Below, piece after piece: positions 26,390 through 35,367 of a stretch of DNA of 40,976 bases. Each line of letters starts with the position of its first letter. Within the stretch, counting starts at the first letter, position 1. Origin of the DNA: an uncultured Alphaproteobacteria bacterium (GTDB lineage Bacteria; Pseudomonadota; Alphaproteobacteria; Micavibrionales; Micavibrionaceae); NCBI GenBank assembly GCA_937941545.1, contig CALDHI010000051.1:1-40976 (forward strand), given 5' to 3'. The position numbers and the translations under genes were made by a program. Under the pieces are notes generated by a model. It was not told where the DNA came from. It searched no databases and worked only from the letters and a program-made list of their open reading frames with translations.

Positions 26390-27982
26390 ATGGAAATGTT
26401 ACAAGTAGCCGACGCAGTGGCACGTGAAAAAGGAATTGACCGCGATATCGTACTGGGTGCGATGGAAGAAGCGATACAGAAAGCTGGGCGCTCTAAATAT
26501 GGTCATGACCATGACATCCGCGCAACAATTGACCGCAAAAATGGCGCAATTGAAATGAAGCGCTACCGCGAAGTGGTTGAGCAAATTGACGAGGAAGAAG
26601 AAGTACGTCAGTTGACATTGGAACAAGCGCAACGTGAAAAGAAAGATGCCGCCCTTGGTGACTTCTTAATCGATGACCTGCCCCCTCTTGATTTTGGTCG
26701 TATTGCCGCGCAAACAGCCAAGCAAGTTATTGTACAAAAAGTGCGTGAAGCAGAACGTGCGCGCCAATACTTAGAATTCAAAGACCGTACAGGTGAAATC
26801 ATCAATGGCGTTATTAAACGTGTTGAATACGGTAATGTCACCATTGATATTGGTGGCGGCCGTGCCGAAGGCTATTTACGTCGCGAAGAATGTATTCCCC
26901 GCGAACATCTTAAAAATGGTGACCGTGTACGTGCCTACATTCATGAAGTACGTGAAGAACAACGTGGCCCACAAATTTTTATGTCTCGTACGCATCCTGA
27001 CTTCATGGCAAAATTATTCACACAAGAAGTGCCTGAAATTTATGAAGGCATGATTGAGATTAAAGCCGTTGCCCGTGACCCAGGAAGCCGTGCGAAAATT
27101 GCCGTGCAATCTCGTGATGGATCTGTTGATCCTGTTGGGGCCTGTGTTGGTATGCGCGGAAGTCGTGTGCAAGCCGTGGTAAACGAGCTTCAAGGCGAGA
27201 AAATTGACATCATTCCATGGACAGAAGATTTAGGAAGCTTCATCATCTCTGCCCTACAACCCGCCGAAGTGGCGAAGGTTGTTATGGACGAAGATAAGAA
27301 ACGTATGGATGTTGTTGTTCCCGAAGAACAACTTTCATTAGCGATTGGTCGTCGTGGTCAAAACGTACGCCTAGCCTCCATGTTGGTGGGTTGGGACATT
27401 GACATCATGACCGAAGAAGAAGAAGCAACGCGTCGTCAAGAAGAATTCAAATCTCGTTCTGAGCTATTTATTACGGCACTTGATATTGATGAAATGATTG
27501 CCCAGCTTCTTATTGCTGAAGGTTTCTCATCTGTTCGTGAAATTGCGGAAACGCCAATCGAAGAAATGACAGAAATTGAAGGCTTTGACGAAGATATTGG
27601 TCAAGAGCTTATCAACCGTTCGGTTACATGGCTTGAAGCACAAGCAAAAGAATTGAAAGAAAAACAAACAGAGCTTGGCATTAATGATGACCTAATGACA
27701 TTCGCAGGCTTAACACCTGAAATCATTATCAAACTGGGTCAAAACGAGGTTAAATCACGCGATGATTTGGCCGACTTAGCAGCGGATGAATTGGTTGAAA
27801 TCTTAGGAGAAGGCTCAATGAAAGAGCGCGACGCTGAAACATTAATCATGAAAGCGCGTGAACATTGGTTTGCGGAAGAAGACGCCCAAAAAGCAAAAGA
27901 AGAGGAAGCCGCGGCAGAAAATGACAACGCAGGAGATGCAGAGGCCGAACAAGCCCCCGCTGAAGCCGCCTCCAATGCTTAG
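26390..27982 (+). CDS. nusA: Transcription termination/antitermination protein NusA
   Basis: NusA N-terminal, S1 and KH regions (DPVGACVGMRGSRVQAVVNELQGEKIDIIPW; LAIGRRGQNVRLASMLVGWDIDI) and C-terminal helix-hairpin-helix repeats. Confidence 0.98.
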   Translation: MEMLQVADAVAREKGIDRDIVLGAMEEAIQKAGRSKYGHDHDIRATIDRKNGAIEMKRYREVVEQIDEEEEVRQLTLEQAQREKKDAALGDFLIDDLPPLDFGRIAAQTAKQVIVQKVREAERARQYLEFKDRTGEIINGVIKRVEYGNVTIDIGGGRAEGYLRREECIPREHLKNGDRVRAYIHEVREEQRGPQIFMSRTHPDFMAKLFTQEVPEIYEGMIEIKAVARDPGSRAKIAVQSRDGSVDPVGACVGMRGSRVQAVVNELQGEKIDIIPWTEDLGSFIISALQPAEVAKVVMDEDKKRMDVVVPEEQLSLAIGRRGQNVRLASMLVGWDIDIMTEEEEATRRQEEFKSRSELFITALDIDEMIAQLLIAEGFSSVREIAETPIEEMTEIEGFDEDIGQELINRSVTWLEAQAKELKEKQTELGINDDLMTFAGLTPEIIIKLGQNEVKSRDDLADLAADELVEILGEGSMKERDAETLIMKAREHWFAEEDAQKAKEEEAAAENDNAGDAEAEQAPAEAASNA

Positions 27983-28116
27983 CCTTCACGCGTTTGCGCG
28001 CGTATGGGTGACTAAAATAAAATGAGCTAGATCTTGCCTTTACACTTTCGGCACGGATCTGGTTCTTTAATAAGAATAAGATAAGTGTTTAAAAGTATAA
28101 AAATTAAAGGCAAGAC

Positions 28117-30579
28117 ATGACTGATAGTAAAAAAACAGATGACGCTCAAGACACCAAAACAGACGATGCGCCAAAGAAAACTTTAGGCCTCAAAGGTGGA
28201 ACGCTTAGTCTTAAAGGTGGCCCCAGCGCCCCTAAGCCTGCGGGTACGGTTGTTGAAGTGCGTCGCAAACGCTCTGCGGGTCGTGGCACTATTCAAACGC
28301 CAGACCATGCCGCGCCCACAACACCGACTAGCAATGTCTCTCCGTTAGCCAATCTTAATCCAACGGAACGCGATGCGCGTGCCAAAGCGTTACAAGAAGC
28401 CTTGGCCAATGAAGGCAAAGAAGACAAAAATAAATTGCCACCGCCCCCAACTAAGGCAAGCGAAGCAGAAAAAATCCCAACGACACATGATGCCCGTAAA
28501 GCCGAGCTTGAAGAGCTTCTTCGGATTGAAGAAGACGAGAAAAAGCGCGCCGAAAAAACGGATACAGCCAATCAGCAGAAATTTAGACAGCAACAATCCA
28601 CGTTGCCTGTTAAAAAAGAAGCCGAGCGTGACCAGTATAAGAAACCAACCCGTAACCCAATGGCAGATCCGCGCCGTCGCGGCGGTAAAATTACGGTTAC
28701 ACAAGTTCTAAACAATAACTTTGAACGTGACCGTAACATGTCTATGGCGGCGCAAAAACGTGCCCGTGAAAAAGCGCGCCTTGCCGCTGCTGGCCCTAAA
28801 CAGGCGGTTGAAAAAGTCTTCCGTGAAGTGACCGTACCCGAAGCTATTACAGTTCAAGACCTTGCGAACCGTATGACAGAGCGTAGCGTTGATGTGATTA
28901 AAGAGTTGATGAAGCTTGGTATCATGGCAACAACAAACCAAACCATTGATGCCGATACGGCGGAATTGGTGATTGAAGAATTTGGTCATAAGATTAAACG
29001 TGTGACGGATTCAGACGTTGAAATGGCGATTAATACGAGGGAAGATGATCCTGAAGACCTCGTTGATCGTGCGCCTGTTGTCACTATCATGGGTCACGTT
29101 GACCATGGTAAGACCTCCCTTCTTGATGCCTTGCGTCAAACAGATGTTGTTGGCGGCGAAGCAGGTGGTATTACGCAACATATTGGGGCGTATCAAATTA
29201 ATGTGAGCTCTGGCGAAAAAGTCACCTTCCTTGATACACCTGGACATGCCGCCTTTACGGCCATGCGGGCACGTGGTGCGCATGTGACCGACATCGTTGT
29301 GATTGTTGTCTCTGCGGCAGATTCAATCATGCCACAAACAGTTGAGGCAATTAATCATGCGAAAGCGTCGGGCGCGCCCATCATTGTGGCGATTAACAAA
29401 ATCGACCTTCCAGATGCCAACCCAACAAAGGTTAAGCAAGACCTTCTTCAGTATGAGCTTATTGCCGAAGATATGGGCGGTGATATTCAATGTATTGAAA
29501 TATCAGCAAAGCAAAGAACGAACTTAGACAAATTAGTCGAAGCCATTATTTTGCAATCTGAAATCTTAGAATTAAAAGCCAATCCAAATCGTAACGCCCA
29601 AGGCGCCGTTGTGGAATCCAAGATGGAGCCAGGTCGTGGGTCTGTTGCAACTATCCTTATCCAAAACGGAACGCTGAAAATTGGTGATACGTTTGTTGTG
29701 GGGGCAGAATTTGGTAAAGTTCGCGCACTTATCAACGACAAAGGCGAAAACATTGTGAAAGCTGGGCCAGGTTTACCTGTTGAAGTCTTAGGCTTGAACG
29801 GCACACCCGAAGCGGGTGATGTGTTGAACGTTGCCAACGAAGCCAAAGCACGTGAGATTGCACAGCATCGTGCCGATCAAAAACGTGAGAAACAAGCCAT
29901 GGCGGTGACAACCAACCGTACGTTTGAAAACATGTTGGCCTCGCAAGACGGTAAGAAGAAAACATTACAAATTGTTATTAAAGGAGACGTGCATGGCTCT
30001 GTTGAAGCCATCATCGGCTCACTTCACAAAATGACAGAAGATAATGACGAAATCGCCGTACAGATTCTACATTCTGGCGTTGGTGGTATCACTGAATCTG
30101 ATGTAACCTTAGCGGGTGCATCAAACGCGATGCTGATCGGATTTAACGTACGTGCCAATAAGCAAGCGCGTGAACAATCAGATCGTGAAGATGTTATTAT
30201 CAAATACTACAACATCATCTATAACGTCATTGACGATGCCAAAGCCATCCTTGGTGGCATGCTTGATCCGCTTGAACGTGAAGTTTACCTTGGTCAGGCA
30301 CAAATTCGTCAGGTCTTTGATATTTCCAGATATGGTAAGATTGCGGGTTGTATAATTACAACAGGCTTGGTCAAACGCGGCGCAGGGGTTCGTTTGCTTC
30401 GTGATGACGTTGTTATCCATGAAGGTACACTGAAAACCTTGAAACGCTTTAAAGATGAAGTTAAAGAGGTCAAAGAAGGTATTGAATGTGGTATGGCGTT
30501 TGAAAGCTATGATGATGTCAAAGAAAATGACGTTATCGAATGCTACGAAGTCGTAGAAGAAGCCAGAAGCTTGGATTAA
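28117..30579 (+). CDS. infB: Translation initiation factor IF-2
   Basis: [47 protein letters not shown]. Confidence 0.99.
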   Translation: MTDSKKTDDAQDTKTDDAPKKTLGLKGGTLSLKGGPSAPKPAGTVVEVRRKRSAGRGTIQTPDHAAPTTPTSNVSPLANLNPTERDARAKALQEALANEGKEDKNKLPPPPTKASEAEKIPTTHDARKAELEELLRIEEDEKKRAEKTDTANQQKFRQQQSTLPVKKEAERDQYKKPTRNPMADPRRRGGKITVTQVLNNNFERDRNMSMAAQKRAREKARLAAAGPKQAVEKVFREVTVPEAITVQDLANRMTERSVDVIKELMKLGIMATTNQTIDADTAELVIEEFGHKIKRVTDSDVEMAINTREDDPEDLVDRAPVVTIMGHVDHGKTSLLDALRQTDVVGGEAGGITQHIGAYQINVSSGEKVTFLDTPGHAAFTAMRARGAHVTDIVVIVVSAADSIMPQTVEAINHAKASGAPIIVAINKIDLPDANPTKVKQDLLQYELIAEDMGGDIQCIEISAKQRTNLDKLVEAIILQSEILELKANPNRNAQGAVVESKMEPGRGSVATILIQNGTLKIGDTFVVGAEFGKVRALINDKGENIVKAGPGLPVEVLGLNGTPEAGDVLNVANEAKAREIAQHRADQKREKQAMAVTTNRTFENMLASQDGKKKTLQIVIKGDVHGSVEAIIGSLHKMTEDNDEIAVQILHSGVGGITESDVTLAGASNAMLIGFNVRANKQAREQSDREDVIIKYYNIIYNVIDDAKAILGGMLDPLEREVYLGQAQIRQVFDISRYGKIAGCIITTGLVKRGAGVRLLRDDVVIHEGTLKTLKRFKDEVKEVKEGIECGMAFESYDDVKENDVIECYEVVEEARSLD

Positions 30580-30591
30580 TATTAAGAAAAA

Positions 30592-30694
30592 CGTCATTGC
30601 GAGCACAAAAGAATTTTGAGCGACGCAATCCACCTAAAGCTAAAGATAGATTGCCGCGTCGCCCCAATAAATATTGAGGCTCCTAGCAATGACG
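30592..30694 (+). repeat. REP-type long palindrome, copy 3 (infB-rbfA spacer)
   Basis: CGTCATTGCGAGCAC...GCAATCCACC...AGATTGCCGCGTCGC...CTAGCAATGACG. Confidence 0.8.
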
Positions 30695-30710
30695 ATGAAG
30701 AATATAGAAA

Positions 30711-31106
30711 ATGAAAAAGAAAAACCCAAATCCACATAAAGGCCCATCGCAACGTCAACTTCGCGTTGGGGAGCAGTTCCGTCATATCATTGCAGAAAGC
30801 ATGGCGAAGGGGCATTTTCATGATGAAATATTGCTCAATGTCGCCAGCCAGTTGACCGTGACCGAAGTTGTACCCACGCCTGACCTGCGTCAAGCAACGG
30901 CGTACGTTATATCGTTGGGAGGCGCGAACATGGACGCCTTGCTTCCTGCGCTTAACAATAACGCAAACGTATTTCAGCGCGATATTAACGCCAGCTCTAC
31001 CTTAAAATTCACGCCAAAAATACGCTTCAAAGAAGATACGTCTTTCGAAAAAGCGCAAAAGCTGGATGAGCTTCTCAATACTATCCAATATTCAGATCAG
31101 GAATAG
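30711..31106 (+). CDS. rbfA: Ribosome-binding factor A
   Basis: SQRQLRVGEQFRHIIAESMAKG...LTVTEVVPTPDLRQATAYVISLGG...LKFTPKIRFKEDTSFEKAQKLDELL. Confidence 0.94.
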   Translation: MKKKNPNPHKGPSQRQLRVGEQFRHIIAESMAKGHFHDEILLNVASQLTVTEVVPTPDLRQATAYVISLGGANMDALLPALNNNANVFQRDINASSTLKFTPKIRFKEDTSFEKAQKLDELLNTIQYSDQE

Positions 31107-31122
31107 ACTATGTTTCTTAATA

Positions 31123-31208
31123 CGTCATTGCGAGAAGCTATGCTTCGAAGCAATCCATTTCAATTTCATGATGGATTGCCGCGCTCACTTCGTTCACTCG
31201 CAATGACG
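31123..31208 (+). repeat. REP-type long palindrome, copy 4 (rbfA-truB spacer)
   Basis: CGTCATTGCGAGAAGC...GCAATCCATTT...ATGGATTGCCGC...CTCGCAATGACG. Confidence 0.85.
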
Positions 31209-31218
31209 AGGTCTCGAA

Positions 31219-32259
31219 ATGGGTAAACGCAAAAAAGGTAATCCTATTCACGGTTGGATTAATTTCCACAAACCTGTTGGCATGACATCGACGCAAGCCG
31301 TGGGTAAAATCCGTTATGCCCTACAAGCGCAAAAGGTTGGGCATGGGGGAACACTTGATCCCCTTGCCTCTGGCGTGCTTCCCATTGCACTTGGGGAGGC
31401 CACCAAAACCGTTAATTTCATTCAAGATGCGATGAAGATTTATAACTTCACCGTCACATGGGGTGAGCAACGCAGTACCGATGATGCCGAAGGTGACGCG
31501 ATTCAATCTTCCGATAAGCGCCCCACCCTAGATGAGATCACCGCCCTGCTCCCACAATTTATTGGTGACATACAACAAATCCCTCCCCAATTTTCTGCTA
31601 TTAAAATTGAAGGTGAGCGCGCCTATGACATCGCCCGCGATGGCGAGCATGCGGATATCAAAAGCCGTGAAGTTTATATTGAAGAGTTTGTTATTATAGA
31701 GCCTCAGGCGGACAAGTCCGCTACAGCCGCAAGTAACCAAGATATATCAAATGAACCGTCTCGCCCTCCCGCTTGCGGGCATGGCGACACTTCGATGTCG
31801 CAGACATCGTTTAAAGTAACATGCGGTAAAGGAACCTATATCCGTTCTCTCGCCCGTGATATGGGGCAACTATTGGGCTGTTACGGCTACATCTCCGCGC
31901 TTGAGCGTGCCGAAGTGGGCGCAATGCCCCTTAAAGATGCGATTTCCCTTGATATTTTTGAGGAAATGATTGATAACCCTACACAAGAAAGAGACTTAAG
32001 CAGAATCATTCTGCCTCTTCAGACCGTCCTGGACGACATCCCGGTTTTGGCCTTGAAGGAAAAAGAATGGCTCGCGTTGAAAAACGGTAATGCAATCTCA
32101 TTTCTAGCTAAGCCTGATTTGGCCCGTATGGAACAAATTGGGATTGATTGGAAATCAGATGATTACTTTACCGCCCTCGCCACTTATGAGGACAAAGCCA
32201 TTGCGATGGTGGAGACTTATGGGGCGAAAATTCAACCTGTTAGGGTCTTTAATTTATAA
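31219..32259 (+). CDS. truB: tRNA pseudouridine(55) synthase, with about 35-residue in-frame repeat-derived insertion
   Basis: GWINFHKPVGMTSTQAVGKIR, VGHGGTLDPLASGVLPIALGEATK, FSAIKIEGERAYDIARDG, CGKGTYIRSLARDMG. Confidence 0.97.
   Translation: MGKRKKGNPIHGWINFHKPVGMTSTQAVGKIRYALQAQKVGHGGTLDPLASGVLPIALGEATKTVNFIQDAMKIYNFTVTWGEQRSTDDAEGDAIQSSDKRPTLDEITALLPQFIGDIQQIPPQFSAIKIEGERAYDIARDGEHADIKSREVYIEEFVIIEPQADKSATAASNQDISNEPSRPPACGHGDTSMSQTSFKVTCGKGTYIRSLARDMGQLLGCYGYISALERAEVGAMPLKDAISLDIFEEMIDNPTQERDLSRIILPLQTVLDDIPVLALKEKEWLALKNGNAISFLAKPDLARMEQIGIDWKSDDYFTALATYEDKAIAMVETYGAKIQPVRVFNL
31701..31810 (+). repeat. Composite palindromic insertion inside truB (Family I copy 4 + Family II copy + nested hairpins)
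   Basis: GCGGAC-AA-GTCCGC (31708-31721); CGCC-CT-CCCGC-TT-GCGGG-CAT-GGCG (31762-31786); GCGACA-CTTCGA-TGTCGC (31784-31801); CGATGTC-GCA-GACATCG (31793-31809). Confidence 0.75.
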
Positions 32260-32286
32260 ATTAGTTTAACCAAAAAGGAGAAACCG

Positions 32287-32556
32287 ATGTCGATTACAAG
32301 TACACGTAAAGCAGAAGTAATTAAAGATAACGCCCAAGGAAAAGACGATACTGGTTCACCAGAAGTACAAATCGCTATTCTAACAGAGCGTATCAACAAT
32401 CTTTCTGAGCACATGAAAACAAACAAAAAAGATTTTGGTTCACGCCGTGGTCTTTTGGCGATGGTGGCAAAACGTCGTAAATTGCTTGATTACCTAATCA
32501 ACAATGACAATGCCCGTTACCAAGCTATCTTGAAGAAATGTGGTATCCGTCGTTAA
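32287..32556 (+). CDS. rpsO: 30S ribosomal protein S15
   Basis: [51 protein letters not shown]. Confidence 0.99.
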   Translation: MSITSTRKAEVIKDNAQGKDDTGSPEVQIAILTERINNLSEHMKTNKKDFGSRRGLLAMVAKRRKLLDYLINNDNARYQAILKKCGIRR

Positions 32557-32584
32557 GACCGATAAACACCCCAAGAATTCAATA

Positions 32585-32613
32585 AAGCCGCTCTTAATTG
32601 TAGCGGCTTTTTT
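32585..32613 (+). terminator. Rho-independent terminator after rpsO
   Basis: AAGCCGCT-CTTAATTGT-AGCGGCTTTTTTT. Confidence 0.9.
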
Positions 32614-32630
32614 TATACTCACATGAATAA

Positions 32631-32659
32631 TTGACAAACACACTTCATTTTGTTATGGT
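32631..32659 (+). promoter_or_regulatory. Sigma70-type promoter
   Basis: TTGACA-17 nt-TATGGT upstream of ORF 32687. Confidence 0.6.
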
Positions 32660-32686
32660 TATGAAAATAAAAATAAAGGTAAAATT

Positions 32687-33109
32687 ATGAACAAGTTTTT
32701 CAAAGCTTTTCTTTTATCATCAGCGTTAAGTGGTATCAGTACCGCAATTGCCGCAGACGAACTAAGTCCAGTGGATGTATTAAACGCAGAAATAGAAAAA
32801 TGTGATGCGCTAATAAAAGGTATATCTAGAGGGAAATGCTTAGTAAACGCTTATAACGAAACAGTAGCAGACGCAATTTCATCCACCGAACAGCTCGCAC
32901 ACATGCAAACAACAGATGTTTACAAAAACTTTATTCAAGAACAAAAATCTGCAGACTTAAGTGAAGCGTGCCCGACCCTTGAAGAGGCATTGGCCATTAT
33001 GCCACCGATGACTATCACAGAGGTTCCAAATTACGTGGTTAACAAAGCACTAGACTGTGCAAGTTTTCACGAGGGTGTTGAACAAGATATAAACGGGCTT
33101 TCATTATAA
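32687..33109 (+). CDS. Secreted hypothetical protein
   Basis: 140 aa with signal peptide (FFKAFLLSSALSGISTAIAADE); good promoter upstream. Confidence 0.65.
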   Translation: MNKFFKAFLLSSALSGISTAIAADELSPVDVLNAEIEKCDALIKGISRGKCLVNAYNETVADAISSTEQLAHMQTTDVYKNFIQEQKSADLSEACPTLEEALAIMPPMTITEVPNYVVNKALDCASFHEGVEQDINGLSL

Positions 33110-33173
33110 AAAGTCTATTATTTTTACCCTATCAACTATAGCTATGCCTAATGACATTAAAGAAATCAGGACT

Positions 33174-33701
33174 TTACTTCCCTGCGCGCTCAATACCTTC
33201 TTTGAGGAGCTTCTTCGCTTCCTCGGCGTCGCCCCAACCTAAGATTTTTACCCATTTACCTTTTTCAAGGTCTTTGTAATGCGTGAAGAAATGCTCGATT
33301 TGTTGGCAAACAATTTCAGGTAGATCGAACACATTTTCGATATCTTTATGATAAGGGAACATTTTAGTTGTTGGCTTGGCGATGATTTTCTCATCCATGC
33401 CACCATCATCTTCCATCTTAAGCACACCAATGGGGTTCACAGGGATAACCGCGCCCGCAATCACAGGCACATCACCCACGATTAGCACATCCACAGGATC
33501 ACCATCCTCAGACAATGTGTGGGGAATGAAACCATAGTTTCCTGGGTAATGCATAGGCGTATGAACAAAACGATCCACGAATATCGCACCAGACTCTTTA
33601 TCAATCTCATATTTAACAGGGACTGCGCCGACTGTGTTCTCCACAATCACGTTGACTTCGTTTGGAGCATCCTTGCCCATTGAGATTTTTGAGATATCCA
33701 T
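33174..33701 (-). CDS. ppa: Inorganic pyrophosphatase
   Basis: [66 protein letters not shown]. Confidence 0.98.
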   Translation of the reverse strand: MDISKISMGKDAPNEVNVIVENTVGAVPVKYEIDKESGAIFVDRFVHTPMHYPGNYGFIPHTLSEDGDPVDVLIVGDVPVIAGAVIPVNPIGVLKMEDDGGMDEKIIAKPTTKMFPYHKDIENVFDLPEIVCQQIEHFFTHYKDLEKGKWVKILGWGDAEEAKKLLKEGIERAGK

Positions 33702-33767
33702 TGTTCATTCCTTATAATTTAAAACTAATTACTTATAGATTTTTGAACAGGAAATGACAATATGAAA

Positions 33768-34388
33768 TTACTTTAAGCTATAACGTTTTTTGATTTCGCC
33801 ATTATCCAACTCAAATACAACAGGAACGCCTGTTTCCATTTCGGCTGCGTTAATTGTGTCTGGCGTTTCAACGCCGAGGATAATCAACATCGCACGCAGG
33901 CTGTTTCCATGGGCCGCAATCAGGACGTTTTTGTTCTCATCCAACATCGGCTTGATATTTGCTTCGTAATAAGGACGCACGCGTTTTTCGACTACGTCTT
34001 GCAGGCACTCACCTCCTGGTGGTGGTACATCGTATGAGCGACGCCAGATATGCACTTGCTCATCACCGTATTTCGCACGGGTCTCGTCTTTGTTTAGCCC
34101 AGTCAAATCGCCATAGTCGCGCTCACGCAGGTCATCATGGTAAATCATAGTGTCAATAAGCGCATCATACCCCGCCTCTTTCAACGCCAACTCCGCCGTG
34201 TGATTGGCGCGTTTTAGGGTGCTGGTAAACACTTGGTCAAAATCAATGCCCGCTTCTTTAAGCAGTTTCCCGCCTTTGACGGCTTCCGCACGCCCCTCAT
34301 CCGTCAGCTCCACATCCTTAAAGCCCGTAAATTTATTAGCCAAATTCCAAGTGGATTGACCGTGACGCATTAAAACTAAGTAATTCAT
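33768..34388 (-). CDS. gpmA: 2,3-bisphosphoglycerate-dependent phosphoglycerate mutase
   Basis: LVLMRHGQSTWNLANKFTGFKDVELTDEGRAEA, YHDDLRERDYGDLTGLNKDE, WRRSYDVPPPGGE, AAHGNSLRAMLIIL. Confidence 0.96.
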   Translation of the reverse strand: MNYLVLMRHGQSTWNLANKFTGFKDVELTDEGRAEAVKGGKLLKEAGIDFDQVFTSTLKRANHTAELALKEAGYDALIDTMIYHDDLRERDYGDLTGLNKDETRAKYGDEQVHIWRRSYDVPPPGGECLQDVVEKRVRPYYEANIKPMLDENKNVLIAAHGNSLRAMLIILGVETPDTINAAEMETGVPVVFELDNGEIKKRYSLK

Positions 34389-34389
34389 G

Positions 34390-35037
34390 TTATATAATCC
34401 CCAACTCTTTAGAACGTTTAATTACATCTGGCATAGCAACGACTCCCATCACGTAATCTGTTTCTTTATTATCACCAGAGGCTACAGTAACACCCACGAT
34501 AACTCCATCTTTATCTAGCAAAGGTATACCTTTAAGTTTTTCACGTTGGCAATTAAACATATCGTCAGTCATCGTATTTCTATTAAACTGAGCACTAACA
34601 TTAAAATACATGATATTTGTATATTCAAAACCATCTCGTTCAAGTTTAAAACCTAGACTTGAATTGATTGCACCAACCATAGCCCAATCATCAGAAATCT
34701 GCACAACCTTTTTACCTAAGTGCTGTATTCCCCAGTTTTCAGAAAAAACGTCTTTATAAAAAAACTGACTTTCTGCAATACGATCTTTAATAGTTGCGGC
34801 AATATCTGCAGGCAACAACTTATCTACGTCCGTAAGATAATCAAGGTTATCATACAAAACCTCGATAGTTGACAAGGTATCTGCTACAGGGGCTAAGTTT
34901 TTGGCAAGAGTTAATAATGCCTCTGGCGCAATAGATAAGCCACCCTTGGCCGATTTAGTTTTTTCCAATCTTTCCCATAAGTTATTTAACGCCTCTTCGC
35001 TAAGTAAATCAACGGCAGGCCTAGAACGTATAAGCAT
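34390..35037 (-). CDS. Hypothetical protein; C-terminal part weakly trypsin-fold-like
   Basis: 215 aa; LKGIPLLDKDGVIVGVTVASGDN resembles the second beta-barrel of trypsin-like folds but lacks a GDSGG-type serine motif. Confidence 0.55.
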   Translation of the reverse strand: MLIRSRPAVDLLSEEALNNLWERLEKTKSAKGGLSIAPEALLTLAKNLAPVADTLSTIEVLYDNLDYLTDVDKLLPADIAATIKDRIAESQFFYKDVFSENWGIQHLGKKVVQISDDWAMVGAINSSLGFKLERDGFEYTNIMYFNVSAQFNRNTMTDDMFNCQREKLKGIPLLDKDGVIVGVTVASGDNKETDYVMGVVAMPDVIKRSKELGII

Positions 35038-35137
35038 AACAACACCTCACAATTAATACGTAAAAAATAAAGTTATAACTTTACATAGGCCACATCAAGC
35101 TGTTTTTTTACCCTTAACTCCAGAATTTATTAACAAT

Positions 35138-35302
35138 TTGACTTACGCCCTGAAAAATGGCATTTAATGCTCAGTATGAAAAGGGCGTATTTTTTGAAAT
35201 TTACGCAATTGGCTTGCGGTTGACTGTAGAGTGCTTAATTTATCTGAGCCTTCCACTGTCCACCGAAGACCATTCTATAAATTATAAAATTACGCCTTTT
35301 TT
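35138..35302 (+). promoter_or_regulatory. Structured pnp upstream region: promoter-like element, 8-bp hairpin with T-tract, second T-tract site
   Basis: TTGACT near 35138 with AT-rich -10 candidate; TACGCCCT (35144-35151) pairs with AGGGCGTA (35182-35189) followed by T6; GGCGTA can also pair with TACGCC at 35291-35296, also followed by T6. Confidence 0.4.
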
Positions 35303-35367
35303 GTTTTTAACTGAAACAGCGCCCTCGCATTTATGTGCATGGCGCACTTAAAAAGGAATTAAACAAT

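Noticed and set aside
26399-26844. Minus-strand ORFs over nusA
   Set aside because: Antisense to a clear conserved gene; typical spurious open frames.
35157-35351. ORF of 64 aa upstream of pnp
   Set aside because: Overlaps hairpins and T-tracts, has no recognisable protein character, and pnp's SD lies inside its end; more likely noncoding leader.
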